The notes beneath the pieces were generated by a model. That model had not been told where the DNA came from, did no database searches, and saw only the letters and a list, made by a program, of their open reading frames with translations. This document shows, one piece after another, positions 38,012-46,344 of a DNA stretch of 64,000 bases; the first letter of the stretch is position 1, and the number at the start of each line of letters is the position of its first letter. The position numbers and the translations under genes were made by a program. The stretch covers positions 1,962,001 through 2,026,000 of the forward strand of contig NZ_CP139420.1 of the NCBI RefSeq assembly GCF_034119845.1. The letters run 5' to 3'. This stretch comes from Flavobacterium sp. NG2 (GTDB lineage Bacteria > Bacteroidota > Bacteroidia > Flavobacteriales > Flavobacteriaceae).

Positions 38012-39187
38012 ATGATACAAAAGAAATTAATTTTCATCTCAAGTATATTCTTGATACTTATAAGTACCTCATGTGGTGGTGCAGAAGACACTGTTGCGGA
38101 CACTGAAAAACCCATCATAAATTGTCAGGCAAACATTACTGTTGCTATTGCCTCAACAGAGAGTGAAGCCAAAGTAGATTATCCAATCCCAACTGCTACT
38201 GACAATGTCGGTGCAACGGTTACGCAAACCAGTGGGTTGACCTCTGGTGCAATGTTTCCTATTGGAACAACAACCAATACGTTTCGAGCAAAAGATGGGG
38301 CCGGTAACCTAGCGACTTGTAGCTTTGATGTTATTGTAACTAGAAATCCACCTGCTAACAATAAACCTTATTTTATTGGAAGTGACCCAACACCATCTGA
38401 TAAAAAATGGACTAAGGTTAGTGAATTGTCCGATGAATTTGATGGTACTACTTTCGATGATAATAAATGGCACAGAAATCCAGCAACAGATGGCTTTAAT
38501 TGGATTGGGAGAGCCCCTGGATTATTTGAATCTGAAAACGTTACAGTGAGCAATGGCAATTTGAACGTTACCGTTAAAAAATTCGTGTCTCCTAAAACAG
38601 TAAACAATACTGTATTTACTCATGGAGGTGCAATTATACGCTCAAAAGCACTTGCGAAACAGGGTCAGTACTATGAATGTAGAATGCAGGCAAACAAGAC
38701 AATCATGTCTTCTACGTTTTGGATATCTTTTAAACAAAATTGCAATACAGGACCTCTTAGAAAACTAGAATTGGACATTCAAGAATGTGTTGGGCGTGTT
38801 CATAGCAAAACCGAATCGTGGGCAAAGAATTGGGATCAAATTTATGCATCAAACACATGGAGACACAAACAGAATTGTGATGTTGCTACATCTCTACAGT
38901 CACCTGGTAAAACTATATTGACTGAGAAAAATAATTCCAGATTTTTTGTCTATGGATGTTGGTGGAAATCACCTACTGAAATTTTATTTTATTTAGATGG
39001 TAAATTTACACATTCTATAAAAAATCCTCCAGCAGATTTTGATCTTGAAGGCTATATTACAATGGCTATCGAAACATATGACTGGAACCCTGTAGATGAA
39101 GCTGATAATGTTTTTACCTCAGGTTCATTTGATGATTTAACTACTAAATATGATTGGGTAAGAACTTGGAAGTTGGAAAATAAGTAA
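38012..39187 (+). CDS. HYR-domain GH16 galactanase lipoprotein
   Basis: 391 aa from the ATG at 38012. An in-frame TTG at 37970 would put a charged stretch before the signal; starting at 38012 gives a clean lipoprotein signal (ISTSC, Cys21). A HYR-type immunoglobulin-like domain (about 32-110, IPTATDNVGATVT, RAKDGAGNLATCSF) precedes a GH16 domain with ELDIQE (E253, D255, E258). The GH16 part closely follows that at 1172 (WIGRAPGLF, ELDIQECVG, ETYDWNPV). It should be a surface endo-enzyme for agar/porphyran-type galactan; the HYR domain probably serves as spacer or binding module. It is flanked by two copies of the susD 3' end, suggesting it was inserted or exchanged by recombination. Confidence 0.86.
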   Translation: MIQKKLIFISSIFLILISTSCGGAEDTVADTEKPIINCQANITVAIASTESEAKVDYPIPTATDNVGATVTQTSGLTSGAMFPIGTTTNTFRAKDGAGNLATCSFDVIVTRNPPANNKPYFIGSDPTPSDKKWTKVSELSDEFDGTTFDDNKWHRNPATDGFNWIGRAPGLFESENVTVSNGNLNVTVKKFVSPKTVNNTVFTHGGAIIRSKALAKQGQYYECRMQANKTIMSSTFWISFKQNCNTGPLRKLELDIQECVGRVHSKTESWAKNWDQIYASNTWRHKQNCDVATSLQSPGKTILTEKNNSRFFVYGCWWKSPTEILFYLDGKFTHSIKNPPADFDLEGYITMAIETYDWNPVDEADNVFTSGSFDDLTTKYDWVRTWKLENK

Positions 39188-39256
39188 TGAGAGATTAGAG
39201 TATAATTTAGTTACTACTTGTTTCCTTCATTCACCTAAATCTATAAATTTAATAAG

Positions 39257-39289
39257 ACTGTCCGAGAAATAATTTTCGGGCAGTTTTTT
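39257..39289 (+). terminator. Terminator of the HYR-GH16 gene (ACTGTCCGA element, copy 2)
   Basis: ACTGTCCGAGAA (39257-39268) pairs with TTTTCGGGCAGT (39273-39284), with mismatch near the loop, then T6. Same element as at 30390-30423. Confidence 0.75.
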
Positions 39290-39343
39290 ATATCTAAAAT
39301 GGTTTTAGTAGCTATTGTGTGATTTTCTTATTTCGAGTGTTTG

Positions 39344-39500
39344 CGGTGAAGGTTTACGTTTTCAAGATTTGATTCGTACAGGAAGAGCTAAAACTATTCT
39401 AGCACCTCTTGGTTTTGTAGAAAATAAAAATGAAGTCATGCCGATTCCGCAAACCCAAATTGATTTATCGAATAAAATTTTAACTCAAAATAATTATTAA
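39344..39500 (+). pseudogene. Duplicated 3' fragment of susD (52 codons)
   Basis: The frame from about 39344 to the stop at 39498-39500 encodes the same 52 C-terminal residues as the susD at 36050 (CGEGLRFQDLIRTGRAKTIL against AGEGLRFQDLIRTGRAKTIL at the start). No start codon or upstream part belongs with it. The six base differences from the parent are all synonymous, unlike a fragment drifting without selection. It therefore probably came from a functional homologous susD rather than from local duplication followed by decay. Confidence 0.88.
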
Positions 39501-39550
39501 ATATTGGTTGTTTAGTTAGTTGGAAAAGGCTCGATCGTTTTGTGATTGAG
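39344..39550 (+). repeat. Direct repeat R2: copy of the susD 3' end plus degenerate terminator
   Basis: Partner of 37366-37572. After base 39550 the copies part: R1 continues CCTTTTTT and R2 continues with T only, so the R2 hairpin has lost part of its right arm. Confidence 0.9.
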
Positions 39551-40202
39551 TTTTTTTTTTACATAATATTATTACAACTCTTTTATACTTGTTTTATACA
39601 ATTGATAATTTATGTAAGTCAGGATTATAAATATAATATCTTTTTTAATGATTCAAAAACGACATTAATTTTTTAAATTTCACTTAAATAAGTACTAAAA
39701 CTTTCTTCACGGATTAAATTTTTCTTGAATTCTTGAATGTGGCCTATAAACACTATTAATAAAATATTAAAGTTCAGATATTTTCTTCTACTGTCAAAAT
39801 TCAATCGAAGTAAGGTGCAATGTTCTGGTTTTGTGTTAGTTTTTGGAGGGTTTAATCCAGATAAACTATAAAATAGGTTGTTTATTGCTTTACGTTAGTT
39901 CTAAAGCCGTTTGTTTTTATAATGAAAAAGATATTCATTTTACAAAAAATAAAGATATAAATACTCTATATATAATAGAACTTCTACTGATGAAGTGATT
40001 ATTAAAATATTATTAACTAAAACCCCTTATTTAGAGTATGAAATTAAGTCACTGTCTTTAATTGTATCACTTAATACGTTTAAACAGAAATTTGATTTAA
40101 ATAGATAGAAGGTCTCTTTTCCTAGGATTTTAATGGAAATATGCTTGGTGTTACAAAGTTAATTTGAAACAATTAGTAACAAATAATTACTTTGATTAAA
40201 AA
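39551..40202. other. 650-base gene-poor stretch
   Basis: No recognised gene. One frame is open for about 60 codons, ending at a TAG near 40107 (reading ...LTKTPYLEYEIKSLSLIVSL...NR). It has no start codon context and no family match that I can see; it could be the tail of a decayed gene. The rest is AT-rich and full of stops. Confidence 0.4.
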
Positions 40203-40235
40203 ATGCCCTGTATATTTGTTTAACATACAGGGCAT
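40203..40235 (-). terminator. Terminator of the GH117-uxuAB-GH2-GH9 operon
   Basis: ATGCCCTGTAT (40203-40213) pairs perfectly with ATACAGGGCAT (40225-40235). On the minus strand it is followed by T6 (A-run 40198-40203 on plus). It is about 120 bases after the GH9-like stop. Confidence 0.85.
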
Positions 40236-40353
40236 AAAATAGCAAGATTTAGTGTTTTTAATTTATAGCCAAACAGATCTTGCTCATTATTTGTATTTGC
40301 AAAAGACTGCTTTATTGATTTTAAGTTAAATTTTAGACCTTTTAATTATGTAG

Positions 40354-42090
40354 TTATTTGATTATTTCACTACCCAAATAGGCCTTTAATCGGGTTAAAC
40401 CGCTAATCCATCCTGCGGTATGGTGTATGCCTCCTTCATCGCCAAAAACAGCAGGCAAATCTTTTTCTTTGGAGGGTTTTTCTAGACTAAATTGAGCATC
40501 AGATTCAAATCCATTTGTGATCGTTCCTACCATTGCATCCCAATCTTCTTTATATCGATTACCAATACCCACAATCATACTAGCAGAAAAATCAGCATTA
40601 TTTTTATGAAAACCAGAGTTTAATCCTGTTATCCATTGTAAGTTTCCTGTAGCTATTGCTATAAATTTTGAATCACCATACAATTGGTAAAACTCCATTG
40701 CTAAGGCTGCTGCATATCCAAATATTTTATTGTGACCATGATACCATCCGCTCCAGTTTAATAAACCAATACCTTTGTAATAACCAGCTGGGATTATTTT
40801 AAAAGGATTTTGGTTGGTAGCGGGTATAAAATAATGATAAGCAAAATTTTGAACGGTATTATTCCATTTCTTTGCATCTTCATGATTTGACCACAGTTTA
40901 CTCATTTCAATAAATGGTATAACATAATGCGGAAAATGGCCTCCTTGATTGTAGGCTTTGTAATTAGCATTCCAAGCACCGCAATGAATATCCGCTTTTT
41001 CAGTGAAATCATAAGAATCATAGGTGTAAAAATGACCATACAATCCTTCCTCGGCTTTTTCTTTAGGGACCTGTCGAGCCATAATTTTATTGGCATAATC
41101 TATAGCATTCTGTTTGTATTCCGTTTTACCACATTTATATAATTCGACAGAAGCCCACATCATCATCATTAAATCACGCGTCATCCATTCTTTTGGAGGT
41201 TTATGCATGCCATAAGGAGCACCATGGGTAATGGCAAAATTGTCTGAATTGTCCCAATGAAGAACGGGCCCATAGGCTGTAATCCAATCATATGCACTTA
41301 TAGAACGTTTAAGATAGGATGCTGCTAATGACGGATTTTTATTTTTTATCAAACGTGAAATACGGGCTAATATCATGGCTGTTTTAGCAACATTCCCTGT
41401 TACTACCTTCCAATTTTCTCTCATTTCATGAATAACTGCACCTTCTTGAAAACCAATTTCCTTAGCTTTGTCTTGGCATAATACAACATAATTTGCCCCT
41501 ACTATCATTTGATGATACGTTTCATCTAATTCTTTGGAAGTGAGATTGGTTGCGGTTAATTCTATCAAATCGCACAATGCATTCAGCATTATGATGTGAC
41601 TGCTCACTTCTTGTAACGGACTTCCGCAATCTTTCCAGCCTCCTTCGGGTTGGTAACTTAAACTATCCCGAATTTTTAAATGAGCAAGGGCTGTTTTATA
41701 CCAAGTTTGATTCCATAAAAGTTCTTTGCCAATTTTTATAGGCATCTCTTTCTTGCTGGTATAAATCGTTTGTTTCTTCTCTTGTAGGGTCAAATAAAAA
41801 TCACCCGAAATTTTACAATCAGAAAAATCAATTTTCCACCAATATTTATCCCATTTTTTTCCTTGAGGAACTATTTTACCTTTATAAATCTGTTTGTCAT
41901 TGTCTTTTCGTTTGACTGTAAATGAAGTATTTTTGCTTATAAATGTGGAGTCGGTATGCTGAATCATAGCAATTTTCGGTAAAGCTAAATCGTAGCCTAC
42001 CTGAGAATACGTTAAGATTCGGTAATCAAAATCATCTTGAGCAAATATGCTGGTAGATAATAAAAAAAATAATGCAACTATTTTATACAT
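40354..42090 (-). CDS. GH9-like (alpha/alpha)6-barrel protein with altered catalytic motif
   Basis: 578 aa with a signal peptide (to about residue 17). A cellulase-type N-terminal Ig-like domain (about 20-120, YSQVGYDLALPKIAMI) precedes a helical barrel. The C-terminal region has the GH9-like pattern GNLQWITGLNSG and a Glu in DEGGIHHTAGWISGL. Where GH9 enzymes have DAGD, carrying the catalytic base, this protein has KDCGSP (about residue 160), so the second Asp is lost. It may be a divergent hydrolase with another mechanism or a binding protein. It is the last gene of an operon with GH117, GH2 and uronate-type genes. I would not assign cellulase activity. Confidence 0.6.
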   Translation of the reverse strand: MYKIVALFFLLSTSIFAQDDFDYRILTYSQVGYDLALPKIAMIQHTDSTFISKNTSFTVKRKDNDKQIYKGKIVPQGKKWDKYWWKIDFSDCKISGDFYLTLQEKKQTIYTSKKEMPIKIGKELLWNQTWYKTALAHLKIRDSLSYQPEGGWKDCGSPLQEVSSHIIMLNALCDLIELTATNLTSKELDETYHQMIVGANYVVLCQDKAKEIGFQEGAVIHEMRENWKVVTGNVAKTAMILARISRLIKNKNPSLAASYLKRSISAYDWITAYGPVLHWDNSDNFAITHGAPYGMHKPPKEWMTRDLMMMMWASVELYKCGKTEYKQNAIDYANKIMARQVPKEKAEEGLYGHFYTYDSYDFTEKADIHCGAWNANYKAYNQGGHFPHYVIPFIEMSKLWSNHEDAKKWNNTVQNFAYHYFIPATNQNPFKIIPAGYYKGIGLLNWSGWYHGHNKIFGYAAALAMEFYQLYGDSKFIAIATGNLQWITGLNSGFHKNNADFSASMIVGIGNRYKEDWDAMVGTITNGFESDAQFSLEKPSKEKDLPAVFGDEGGIHHTAGWISGLTRLKAYLGSEIIK

Positions 42091-42182
42091 GAGTTATCTA
42101 GTTTAATTTAATTCTTCGGATTTTTACATTCTGTTTCATTGAAAAAAAACGTATTAGTGAGTAAATTTCATTTTGGATTGTT

Positions 42183-44225
42183 TTAATCCAACATCCAGTT
42201 TACATCATCTGTTAATTTTCCAGCTTTTAATTCGATATGATTGTTACCCTTAGCTAGTTTTATATTTTTGAATTCAATGATATTAATATCTGATGTTAGT
42301 TTTTGAGTGGCTATTTTTTTGCCATTTAACCAAAGGGTTGCTGTGGGTTGATTGGTATAAACTTTAACGGTTGTCTCTGTTTCTTTTCGAATGGTATTTC
42401 TTCTTTCAGCAATGTATAGAACCGCTTCTTTTGACCAATTGGTTTTGTAAAAATAAAAGGCATCTTTTTTTGTAGTACGATCATAGGTTACTAATCCTTT
42501 GTGATTTAGATTTGTTATACCGCCTCGATTCCAACCCGCTACTGAGAAATCGAAAATATTCCACACAAAAGAACTCCATACAAAAGGACGGTCTTTGATA
42601 ATCTTCCAACTGATTTCATGACACAGGCTTTGGTCCATTTCTGGGAAATTTTGTCCAAAAGGTTTGTCTTGAATACTATTATTTTGGTTTGCTATATTGC
42701 CCCCAGCGCCATACTCACTAATTCCTAATGGAATAGTAGGATATTTTGAATGGGACTCGTCTAGCCATTTTCCTAAATCCTCATATTTGCCATAATACCA
42801 ACCATAGTATTTATTCCAAGCTTGTAGGTTAGTTATGTTTTCCATGAAACCTTCGATACCTCGGTCGCTTGCAGAAGCTGTAGGACGAGTAGGGTCGAGT
42901 TGATGGGCTAGTTTGTTCAATTCTTCGGTTAATTGGACACAAGCCTCTGATTTACTGTTGTAGGCCCGAACCTCATTCCAAAGTCCCCAAGTAAAAATCG
43001 AAGGATGGTTGTAATTTTGTAGAATTAATTCCGTCAATTGCATTTTGGCATTTTCTTGTTCACGACCACTATAATCATGTACAAAAGGAATTTCCGTCCA
43101 AACCAAAATTCCTTTTTCATCAGCGAGTTGGTAGGTTAAGTCAGCATGCTGATAATGTGAAAGGCGTAGAGCAGTAGCGCCAATTTCATCGATGATAGCC
43201 ATATCTTTATGGTGTTGTTCAGCAGATAGTGCGGGGCCTGTTTGTTTCCATTCTTGGTGCATCGCAACACCATATAAGCGGTAATCTTGATGGTTTAATT
43301 GGGTTCCTTTTTCGGCGGTAACTTCAAAAGTTTTCAGTCCAAACGTTTGATGAATTTGGTCGGTTTTGTTATTGGCTTCAAGGCTAATTTGGACAGTATA
43401 TAAATGCGGATTTTTTCGACCGTTCCATAAAATAGGATTTTTAATTTCGAAAAGGGTAGTGACTAGGCTGTCTTTTTTGAAAGGAGGAAGTATTTGTTCT
43501 TTTTGTGCAACTATTTGATTTTTGGCATCGACTATTTTATAATTGATTTTTGAATTGATTTTTGAATTGGTTGCCGATTGGGTTGATAAATGGGTACGGA
43601 TTTCGATCGTGGCGGCTTCTTTTTTTATTTCTTTTTGTGCTACAAAAACGCCAGATGAAGCATAAAAAGTGGGAGAAATGTTGGTTTTGGGTGTAGAAAA
43701 AATTTGAACAGAACGATACATTCCGCCATAATGATTGAATAGGTTATCATCAACAGGAATCATTTTGAAATTAGGAGCATTACTAACTTTGACTGCTATG
43801 TTTACTGGAGTGTTTGGAGTTATGAAATCGGTTATTTCATAACAAAAAGCGGCATAACCTCCTTTGTGTTCTCCAATATTTTTTTCATTGACATACACCT
43901 GCGCTTCTTTGCCTACGGCTTCAAAACGGATAAAAACCCGTTCGTTTGCCATCGATTTCGGAATGCTAACTTGGGTACGATACCAAGCTTCCCCTTGAAA
44001 ATAGCCCATGGCATTTATAGCATCCATGGAGTAGGTGTGAGGTACGCTTACTTTTTGCCAATCGGAGGTGTTGAAATTGATTTTTTGGGCATTATAATGA
44101 ACTCCTTTTGCGAAAAGCCATTCAGTTAGATTAATATGGTTTCGTTCTTTAACAAAAGGAATTTGAGCTTGTAAAGTTAGAAAAGCGTGTAAAATAAAAA
44201 GAGTGAATAGCTTTTTTGCTTTCAT
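42183..44225 (-). CDS. GH2 beta-galactosidase-like enzyme (cassette B)
   Basis: 680 aa from the ATG at 44225; an in-frame ATG ten codons earlier (44255) lacks a signal-like start, while 44225 gives MKAKKLFTLFILHAFLTLQAQ. Domains: sugar-binding (about 25-180), Ig-like (190-290), TIM barrel (295-590), short C-terminal sandwich. The acid/base Glu is in WGLWNEVRA (about 418) and the nucleophile Glu in LGISEYGAGG (about 504). It is about 150 residues shorter than the GH2 enzymes at 18537 and 49327, mainly because it lacks their extra C-terminal domains, so its specificity may differ. It lies 55 bases after the uxuA-like gene. Confidence 0.86.
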   Translation of the reverse strand: MKAKKLFTLFILHAFLTLQAQIPFVKERNHINLTEWLFAKGVHYNAQKINFNTSDWQKVSVPHTYSMDAINAMGYFQGEAWYRTQVSIPKSMANERVFIRFEAVGKEAQVYVNEKNIGEHKGGYAAFCYEITDFITPNTPVNIAVKVSNAPNFKMIPVDDNLFNHYGGMYRSVQIFSTPKTNISPTFYASSGVFVAQKEIKKEAATIEIRTHLSTQSATNSKINSKINYKIVDAKNQIVAQKEQILPPFKKDSLVTTLFEIKNPILWNGRKNPHLYTVQISLEANNKTDQIHQTFGLKTFEVTAEKGTQLNHQDYRLYGVAMHQEWKQTGPALSAEQHHKDMAIIDEIGATALRLSHYQHADLTYQLADEKGILVWTEIPFVHDYSGREQENAKMQLTELILQNYNHPSIFTWGLWNEVRAYNSKSEACVQLTEELNKLAHQLDPTRPTASASDRGIEGFMENITNLQAWNKYYGWYYGKYEDLGKWLDESHSKYPTIPLGISEYGAGGNIANQNNSIQDKPFGQNFPEMDQSLCHEISWKIIKDRPFVWSSFVWNIFDFSVAGWNRGGITNLNHKGLVTYDRTTKKDAFYFYKTNWSKEAVLYIAERRNTIRKETETTVKVYTNQPTATLWLNGKKIATQKLTSDINIIEFKNIKLAKGNNHIELKAGKLTDDVNWMLD

Positions 44226-44280
44226 TTGTGATAAGTCGTTATTTAATGGTTCCATACCATTTTTATTTAAAAATTAATTT

Positions 44281-45489
44281 TCAATTTTCGTTTAAGCTTC
44301 TTTCGATTGCTGTCATCATTCCCGAAAGTTCCGATAAGCCTTTTAGTCGACCAATCAAAGGATAGCCAGGATTTGACTTTCGATTAAAATCATCTCCAAT
44401 TTTAATCCCATGATCGGGTCTAAAAGGAATTTTAAAATCCAATCGGCCTTCTTTTTTTCGTCGTTGTTGTTCTAGTAATAAATCTTTTATTAAGGAATAC
44501 ATATCGACACATCCTTCTAAATGATGTGCTTCATAAAAACTATAATTATCTTCCCGTTGTGTAGAGCGTAAATGCACAAAATGAATTCTATCTGCAATTG
44601 ATTTTACGATATTTTTAAAATTATTTTCTTTTCTAACAGCTAGGGAACCAGAACAAAAAGTAATACCATTGTTGATAGAATCGTATTGTTTCAAAATCCA
44701 TTCTACATCTTCCTGAGTGCTGACAATTCTGGGTAGACCTAAGACAGAAAAAGGAGGATCATCAGGATGGATACACATTTTTATACCATAAGAATCAGCA
44801 GTCGGCATGATGTCATTTAAAAAGGAAGTCAAATTTTTACGCAGTTGTGCGGCATCAATATTTTTATAATTATCTAAAAACGATAAAAACAATTCTTTAT
44901 AATTAGCAGCATCAGATGATACGGCTCCATCAATAAATCCTTGGGTTAAGACAATAATGGAATGCGCAATTTTTTCTTGGTCTTCTGGACTTAATGAGTT
45001 AATGATGTTTTCTGCTTTTTTAATAATTTCAGCAGGATAGTCATTTGCCGCCCGAGGTCTTTTTAAAATATAGATATCAAAAGCTGCAAAAGTGGGATAA
45101 TTAAAATACATAGATTCCGCACCATCAGCAAATTTGTAATGAATATCTGTTCGAACCCAATCCAATACAGGCATAAAGTTATAACAAACGGTATTGATTC
45201 CGCATTTACCAAGGTTTTCTAACGAAATTTTGTAATGCTGTATTAGTCGTTCTCGGTCATAGTTAGCGGTTTTTATCCCTTCTGAAACGGGTAAGCTTTC
45301 CACCACAGACCACTGCATGCCAAAGGATTCTATTTCCGATTTTGTTTTTAAAATTTCTTCCATTGTCCAAATTTCTCCATTCGGAATATGGTGTAGAGCA
45401 GTAACAATGCCTTCTACACCAAATTGTTTAATTTCTTTTAGAGTGACAGTGTCTTTTGGACCAAACCAGCGCCATGTTTTTTGAAGCAT
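44281..45489 (-). CDS. uxuA: D-mannonate dehydratase
   Basis: 402 aa, cytosolic, full length. The family signature MCIHPDDPPFSVLGLPRIVS, the FCSGSLAVR segment and HFVHLRSTQRE are clear. It removes water from D-mannonate to give KDG. This is the same intermediate predicted for the anhydrogalactose operon, so both routes meet at KDG. No uronate isomerase (UxaC) is in the window, so the source of fructuronate is not shown. Sitting between a GH2 and an SDR gene, it may handle a uronic acid side chain of the algal polymer or an unsuspected sugar acid. Confidence 0.9.
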   Translation of the reverse strand: MLQKTWRWFGPKDTVTLKEIKQFGVEGIVTALHHIPNGEIWTMEEILKTKSEIESFGMQWSVVESLPVSEGIKTANYDRERLIQHYKISLENLGKCGINTVCYNFMPVLDWVRTDIHYKFADGAESMYFNYPTFAAFDIYILKRPRAANDYPAEIIKKAENIINSLSPEDQEKIAHSIIVLTQGFIDGAVSSDAANYKELFLSFLDNYKNIDAAQLRKNLTSFLNDIMPTADSYGIKMCIHPDDPPFSVLGLPRIVSTQEDVEWILKQYDSINNGITFCSGSLAVRKENNFKNIVKSIADRIHFVHLRSTQREDNYSFYEAHHLEGCVDMYSLIKDLLLEQQRRKKEGRLDFKIPFRPDHGIKIGDDFNRKSNPGYPLIGRLKGLSELSGMMTAIERSLNEN

Positions 45490-45507
45490 TTTAAATAATT
45501 TATTATG

Positions 45508-46338
45508 TTAAACACCACTAAATGCATTAAAACCACCATCTACAGGTATTACTACTCCCGTAACAAACGAAGATTGTTCAGAACACAACCACTCTACGGT
45601 ACTGAGTAAATCCTCGGGCTTACCAAAGCGTTTCATAGGAGTTTGGCTTAGAATAGTGTTTCCTCTTTCTGTTAAACTGCCATCGGGATTGGTCAACAAT
45701 GTTTTGTTTTGTGTGGTTAAAAAAAATCCGGGAGCAATAGCATTTACTCTAATTCCTGTTTCAGCAAAATGTACAGCCATCCATTGGGTAAAATTAGAAA
45801 TACCCGCTTTTGCAGCACTATAGGCGAAGACTTTGGTCATGGGTGAATAGGCGCTCATTGATGAAATATTGATAATGCTACAACCTTTTTTGTCCAACAT
45901 GTCTTTTCCGAAAATTTGTAAGGGAATAAAACTGCCCATAAAATTTAAATGAAGTACGTTTCCAACTGCTGTATCATCTAAATCAAAAAATCCACGTCCA
46001 TCATTGAGACTGAAATCGAATTTTGATGTGGAAGTGGTCGCATCAGGATGATTTCCTCCTGCGCCATTTATTAGAATATCACAAGAACCTAATTTTTTAT
46101 TTACTATTTGATGCGCCTTTATTAAATCCTCTTTTTTTAAAACATCTGCCACAATTGCTACTGAAGTCCCACCGTTTGAATGAATTTGATGGGATATTTT
46201 TTCAAGTTGATCCATGGAGCGTCCTATAACCGCCACTTTGCAACCTAATTTTGCTAAGTGAAGAGCCATTTCGGAACATAATATTCCTGAACCTCCTGTT
46301 ATAACAGCGACTTTATCTTTAAAATTGCTAATATCCAT
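45508..46338 (-). CDS. SDR-type D-mannonate oxidoreductase (fructuronate reductase)
   Basis: 276 aa classical SDR: TGGSGILC in the cofactor site, NGAGG, catalytic Ser in NISSMSAY and YSAAK. SDR proteins of this kind next to uxuA act as NAD(H)-dependent mannonate oxidoreductases in Bacteroidota, replacing the UxuB family. It is 18 bases from uxuA and 6 bases from the GH117 gene upstream. The assignment rests on the uxuA neighbour; the GSGILC variant of the cofactor loop is common to this group. Confidence 0.8.
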   Translation of the reverse strand: MDISNFKDKVAVITGGSGILCSEMALHLAKLGCKVAVIGRSMDQLEKISHQIHSNGGTSVAIVADVLKKEDLIKAHQIVNKKLGSCDILINGAGGNHPDATTSTSKFDFSLNDGRGFFDLDDTAVGNVLHLNFMGSFIPLQIFGKDMLDKKGCSIINISSMSAYSPMTKVFAYSAAKAGISNFTQWMAVHFAETGIRVNAIAPGFFLTTQNKTLLTNPDGSLTERGNTILSQTPMKRFGKPEDLLSTVEWLCSEQSSFVTGVVIPVDGGFNAFSGV

Positions 46339-46344
46339 TCTGTT

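Noticed and set aside
39551..40202. Possible small gene or regulator remnant in the gap
   Set aside because: Only about 60 open codons without a start or recognisable family; not enough to call a gene.
30349..40202. Complete insertion sequence or transposon
   Set aside because: The repeated hairpins and susD-end repeat suggest mobility, but no transposase, integrase or terminal inverted repeats with target duplications were found.
40354..42090. Calling the GH9-like gene an endoglucanase
   Set aside because: The catalytic DAGD motif is not conserved and all neighbours point to galactan, not cellulose.
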